The notes under the pieces are model-generated. The model ran no database searches. It was not told the origin of the DNA and saw only the letters and a program-made list of their open reading frames with translations. Below are positions 61,106 through 64,000 of a stretch of 64,000 nucleotides of DNA, in pieces. How positions within the stretch are numbered: the stretch's first letter is position 1; each line of letters starts with the position of its first letter. Made by a program: the position numbers and the translations under genes. The DNA is taken from positions 3,737,501-3,801,500 of the forward strand of contig NZ_OY762934.1 in the NCBI RefSeq assembly GCF_963667045.1. Reading direction: 5' to 3'. The DNA comes from an uncultured Cohaesibacter sp. Its GTDB lineage: Bacteria > Pseudomonadota > Alphaproteobacteria > Rhizobiales > Cohaesibacteraceae.

Positions 61106-62620
61106 ATGTCCAAACAGATCCTTCTTGAAGGCAGGAAACTGAGCAAGACCTTCGGGCGCTTTGTTGCCCTGCAGGAGACCGACTTTGCCATCCACGCGGG
61201 GGAAGTTCATGGCCTTTGCGGCAGCAACGGTGCGGGCAAGTCGACCCTGATCAAGATCCTCACCGGGGCGCATCGGCCAACCGGTGGCGAGGTTTATGTC
61301 AATGGCACATTGGCCCCGGCGGGTAGTCCGCTGGCCATGCTGGAGCTTGGGGTGGCCTGCATCTATCAGCACTCCAACCTGATCCCGGCGCTTACCGTGC
61401 TGGACAACGTCTTCCTCGGTCGGCCGCCGAAAACCAAGCTTGGCTTTATCGACGCGACCGAACAGCGTCGCAAGGCGGAAGCGCTGCTTGAGAAATACAA
61501 CATCGACCTTGATCTTGACGCTCAGGTGTCGACGCTGGCCACTGTCAAGCAGAAGGAAGTGGAGATCCTGAAGGCGCTGGCGCTTGACGCGCAGGTGATC
61601 CTGATGGATGAGCCGACGGCCTGGCTGTCCCATTCGGAAGTTCGCAAGCTGCACGACACCATTGCCCGCCTGAGGGCGCTCGGGGTCGGGCTGGTCTACA
61701 TCTCCCATGTACTCGATGAAGTGTTTCAGGTCTGCGATGCCGTTACCGTTATGCGGGACGGTGCCGTGGTCTGGAACGGGTCGATTGATGAGATCACCCG
61801 CCCCGAGTTGGTTGACCGCATGGTGGGCAATGATCTGGGCGAAGCCTCGCGATCGGTAGCCGCCGAGCCAAGGCATCCGAAGGGGACCGGCGAGGTTCTG
61901 CTCTCAGCGCGTGACCTGGGCATGACCAACACCTTCGAAGATATCAGCTTCGATCTCTACAAGGGCGAAATCCTCTGCCTTACCGGTCTCATCGGGTCAA
62001 AGCGGACCGAACTGCTGCACAGCATTTTCGGCTCGGCGAAATTCTCGGCCGGAACGCTGGACGTGCTGGGGCAATCGGTGCGCTACTCCTCGCCCTCAGA
62101 GGCCATCGAGGCGGGAATAGGCTTTGTACCGGAAGACCGGCTGCGAGACGGCTTGTTGCTGGATCATTCGGTGTCGGACAATCTGATCTTTGCCGCGCTC
62201 GACAAGGTCTCCCGGTGGGGCTTCTGGAACAACAAGGCCATCCGTGATCTGACCGAGCGTCAGATCCGCGATCTCAATGTGAAACCGGCGGACGGCAGCA
62301 AGATTGTCAAGCGCCTGAGCGGTGGCAATCAGCAGAAAGTGCTGCTCGGCAAGTGGCTGGAAATCGAGCCGAAAATCTTGTTCCTCGACGAGCCGACAGT
62401 TGGTGTCGATGTCGGGGCCAAGGCCGAGATCTATGCTATTTTGCGCAAATTGCGAGCGCAGGGAACGGCTATCCTTCTGGTCTCTTCCGACATGGAAGAG
62501 GTGATGGCCATCGCTGACCGCATTGCCGTCATGGTATCCGGTCGAATGACCATGACCTGCGCCGCCGATGACATCACCCAGGAAGAGCTGGTGCTTCAGA
62601 TCAGTGGAGGAAACAAGTAA
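61106..62620 (+). CDS. Sugar ABC transporter double ATPase (second importer)
   Basis: 504 residues from ATG 61106 (GGGAG 6 bases upstream; a TTG two codons earlier is possible). Two RbsA-type domains. Domain 1: Walker A GSNGAGKST (about 37-45), Walker B LMDEPTAWL, degenerate signature. Domain 2: degenerate Walker A GLIGSKRTE, good signature RLSGGNQQKV and intact Walker B LFLDEPTVGVDVG. Here the domain-2 catalytic Glu is kept, unlike the deoxyribose-locus ATPase. It energises uptake by the permeases at 60078 and 62620. Confidence 0.94.
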   Translation: MSKQILLEGRKLSKTFGRFVALQETDFAIHAGEVHGLCGSNGAGKSTLIKILTGAHRPTGGEVYVNGTLAPAGSPLAMLELGVACIYQHSNLIPALTVLDNVFLGRPPKTKLGFIDATEQRRKAEALLEKYNIDLDLDAQVSTLATVKQKEVEILKALALDAQVILMDEPTAWLSHSEVRKLHDTIARLRALGVGLVYISHVLDEVFQVCDAVTVMRDGAVVWNGSIDEITRPELVDRMVGNDLGEASRSVAAEPRHPKGTGEVLLSARDLGMTNTFEDISFDLYKGEILCLTGLIGSKRTELLHSIFGSAKFSAGTLDVLGQSVRYSSPSEAIEAGIGFVPEDRLRDGLLLDHSVSDNLIFAALDKVSRWGFWNNKAIRDLTERQIRDLNVKPADGSKIVKRLSGGNQQKVLLGKWLEIEPKILFLDEPTVGVDVGAKAEIYAILRKLRAQGTAILLVSSDMEEVMAIADRIAVMVSGRMTMTCAADDITQEELVLQISGGNK

Positions 62621-63579
62621 TGCTGAGCCTGATTTCCTACCTCAGAACCGCCATCCCGACCTATGCCATGCCGGTCGCGCTGCTGATTGTCATCGGCCTG
62701 TTTGGCGTTCTGGCACCGGTGTTCCTGACACCGGCCAACTTCACGGCCATCATCTATCAGATGTCGATCACCGGCATCATGGCGGTCTGCATGACCTTTG
62801 TCATCATGACCGGCGGCATCGACCTGTCGGTTGGGCCGGTGCTGGCATCATCGGGGCTGGTGGTCTTCTTCCTGCTTCATATTGCCCATTTTCCGCTGCT
62901 TCCTGCGGTGGTCTTGGGCGTTCTGACCGGAGCCGTCACCGGAGCCATCAGTGGGTTCGTCATCGCGCTGTTCAACCTGCCTGCGATGATCGTGACGCTT
63001 GGCATGCTGTCCATTGTCAGGGGGAGTGCGCTCCTTGCCGGTGGGCCGGACCTGCATCTGGTGCGTGAACAGCCGGGTTTCGAGTTTATCGGCAATGGCT
63101 TCCTGTTCGGCATTCCCTTCGCCATCTGGATTTTCGTAGCGGTCAGCCTGCTTCTGATCTTCATCCAGACGCGGACGACCTTCGGGCTGCAGGTGGCCGC
63201 TGTTGGTGACAATGAGCGGGCGGCCTATCTTTCGGGGCGTCGGGTCAAGCTCGTCAAGATGATGACCTACGTCATCTGTGGCATGGGGGCGGCGCTGGCC
63301 GGTATCATCCAGAGCTCGCAGGTCCATACCGCGGCGGCAACCTATGGCGAGTTCGGCACGGAGCTGGATGTGATCGCTGCTGTCGTGCTGGGCGGTGCGA
63401 GCCTGCTGGGTGGCAAGGGGTCTGTGGCCCGTACCATTCTGGGCGTGCTGTTCCTTGCGGTGCTCAACAATGGCTTCAACATTCTCAATGTGCCGATCGA
63501 CTACCAACTGATCATCAAGGGAGGCATCATCGTGATTGCGCTGTCCCTTACGGAATGGGCCAACAGCAAGATCGCCTAG
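62620..63579 (+). CDS. Sugar ABC transporter permease 2 (second importer)
   Basis: 319 residues; the start overlaps the ATPase stop by one base (TAATG). RbsC-family helices with CMTFVIMTGGIDLSVGPVLASSGLVVFF, the coupling segment AVGDNERAAYLSGRRVKLV and VIAAVVLGGASLLGGKGSVARTILGV. With the permease at 60078 it makes the heterodimeric pore. Last gene of the operon, followed by a hairpin. Confidence 0.94.
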   Translation: MLSLISYLRTAIPTYAMPVALLIVIGLFGVLAPVFLTPANFTAIIYQMSITGIMAVCMTFVIMTGGIDLSVGPVLASSGLVVFFLLHIAHFPLLPAVVLGVLTGAVTGAISGFVIALFNLPAMIVTLGMLSIVRGSALLAGGPDLHLVREQPGFEFIGNGFLFGIPFAIWIFVAVSLLLIFIQTRTTFGLQVAAVGDNERAAYLSGRRVKLVKMMTYVICGMGAALAGIIQSSQVHTAAATYGEFGTELDVIAAVVLGGASLLGGKGSVARTILGVLFLAVLNNGFNILNVPIDYQLIIKGGIIVIALSLTEWANSKIA

Positions 63580-63613
63580 CGACGGGCTCTCCAGTTGCCA
63601 CAAGAGACTCAGG

Positions 63614-63634
63614 GAGCGGCTCGGCCGCTCTTTG
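63614..63634 (+). terminator. Terminator after the second ABC operon
   Basis: GAGCGGC and GCCGCTC form a 7-base stem with a TCG loop, followed by TTTGTG. The T-run is short, so the strength is moderate. Confidence 0.55.
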
Positions 63635-63741
63635 TGCCGTTTTGGGCGGTGTGCCGATCTGGGGCGAGTGCTGAGATGTGAGCGGAGGATCAACGGCCAG
63701 TTTGTGTTGTCGTCTCCGATGCTCTGGTTTAAGGTGTTGCA

Positions 63742-64000
63742 ATGACAGAACAAACGTCCATCCCCGCGACATTTTCGACAGATCAGGTCATCAATATTAC
63801 CCGCGCGATTGCCGGTCGTGTCGGCTATCAGGCCGTTATCGATGCGATGAGCGAGGAGATCCAGGGGATCCTGCCGCACAATCACTTCGATGTGGTGATT
63901 CTGGATGAGGCCAAGGAGAATCTTGTCGCCTATGAAACAGGCATCCAGACCGAGTGGGGAGGGATCAACCGGAAGAATGTCTCCACCAGCCCGATCCGTG
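63742..64000 (+). CDS. GAF-domain-like regulator, 3' partial
   Basis: The frame from ATG 63742 runs off the window end after 86 codons. The visible part has an N-terminal helix (TFSTDQVINITRAIAGRVGYQAVIDAMSEEIQGIL) then a strand-rich start (FDVVILDEAKENLVAYETGIQTEWGG) in the pattern of a GAF sensor domain, as found at the N-terminus of two-component kinases, cyclases or sigma-54 activators. Which output domain follows cannot be seen. It begins about 160 bases after the ABC operon, past a terminator, so it is probably a separate unit. Confidence 0.6.
   Translation, partial: MTEQTSIPATFSTDQVINITRAIAGRVGYQAVIDAMSEEIQGILPHNHFDVVILDEAKENLVAYETGIQTEWGGINRKNVSTSPIR

Noticed and set aside
1-64000. 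CRISPR arrays, insertion sequences, tRNA or rRNA genes, prophage
   Set aside because: I found no regularly spaced repeats, transposase or integrase motifs, or cloverleaf-like sequences in the window.

Overview
The window reads as a stretch of an alphaproteobacterial chromosome, most likely a marine or host-associated member of the Hyphomicrobiales (Cohaesibacter-like organisms would fit, but this placement is inference from gene content and moderately high GC). Genes are dense, mostly on the plus strand, and arranged in tightly overlapping operons. I saw no rRNA, tRNA, CRISPR, IS element or phage gene.

Region 1 (1-26047) is the unusual part: fifteen plus-strand genes in one apparently co-translated operon, almost every junction being an ATGA/TGATG or longer overlap. 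It holds two different MoxR-type AAA+ ATPases, a DUF58 protein, two membrane-anchored VWA proteins, a 2516-residue single-pass protein predicted to be mostly extracytoplasmic beta-propeller-like repeats, an M48-like membrane metalloprotease (HECAH), and eight proteins I cannot assign. The core resembles a Bat (MoxR-DUF58-VWA) module, expanded into what may be an undescribed envelope machine. The 5' end of the operon lies outside the window.

Region 2 (26296-27900) is a TRAP transporter small subunit and binding protein with no large DctM subunit beside them. Region 3 (27979-36540) is a 2-deoxyribose locus: DeoR repressor (minus strand), a near-canonical DeoR operator, DeoC aldolase, an ABC sugar importer (binding protein, double ATPase, two permeases), a DUF4432/mutarotase-like protein and a DeoK-like deoxyribokinase, closed by a strong terminator. 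Import, anomer conversion, phosphorylation to deoxyribose-5-phosphate and cleavage to acetaldehyde plus glyceraldehyde-3-phosphate would all be encoded here.

Region 4 is a lone GGDEF-EAL protein (36756-38318). Region 5 (38532-44003) is a NikR-family regulator and a five-gene nickel/peptide-type ABC operon. The operon has a perfect NikR operator (GTATGA-N16-TCATAC), yet the regulator lacks all four canonical nickel ligands. Region 6 (44027-48285) is a three-subunit FAD/[2Fe-2S] amino acid or opine dehydrogenase (minus strand) divergent from an aspartate/aromatic aminotransferase.

Region 7 (48662-63579) is a hexuronate/aldonate locus: UxaA, UxaB, a complete P-Q-M TRAP transporter, a GntR/FCD repressor, a zinc alcohol dehydrogenase, an SMP-30-type lactonase and a second ABC sugar importer. 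A CATnnnATG palindrome recurs at the uxaA, TRAP and gntR/dehydrogenase promoters and is probably the GntR operator. A consistent pathway is sugar lactone to aldonate to tagaturonate to altronate to 2-keto-3-deoxygluconate. The window ends inside a GAF-like regulator gene (63742 onward).
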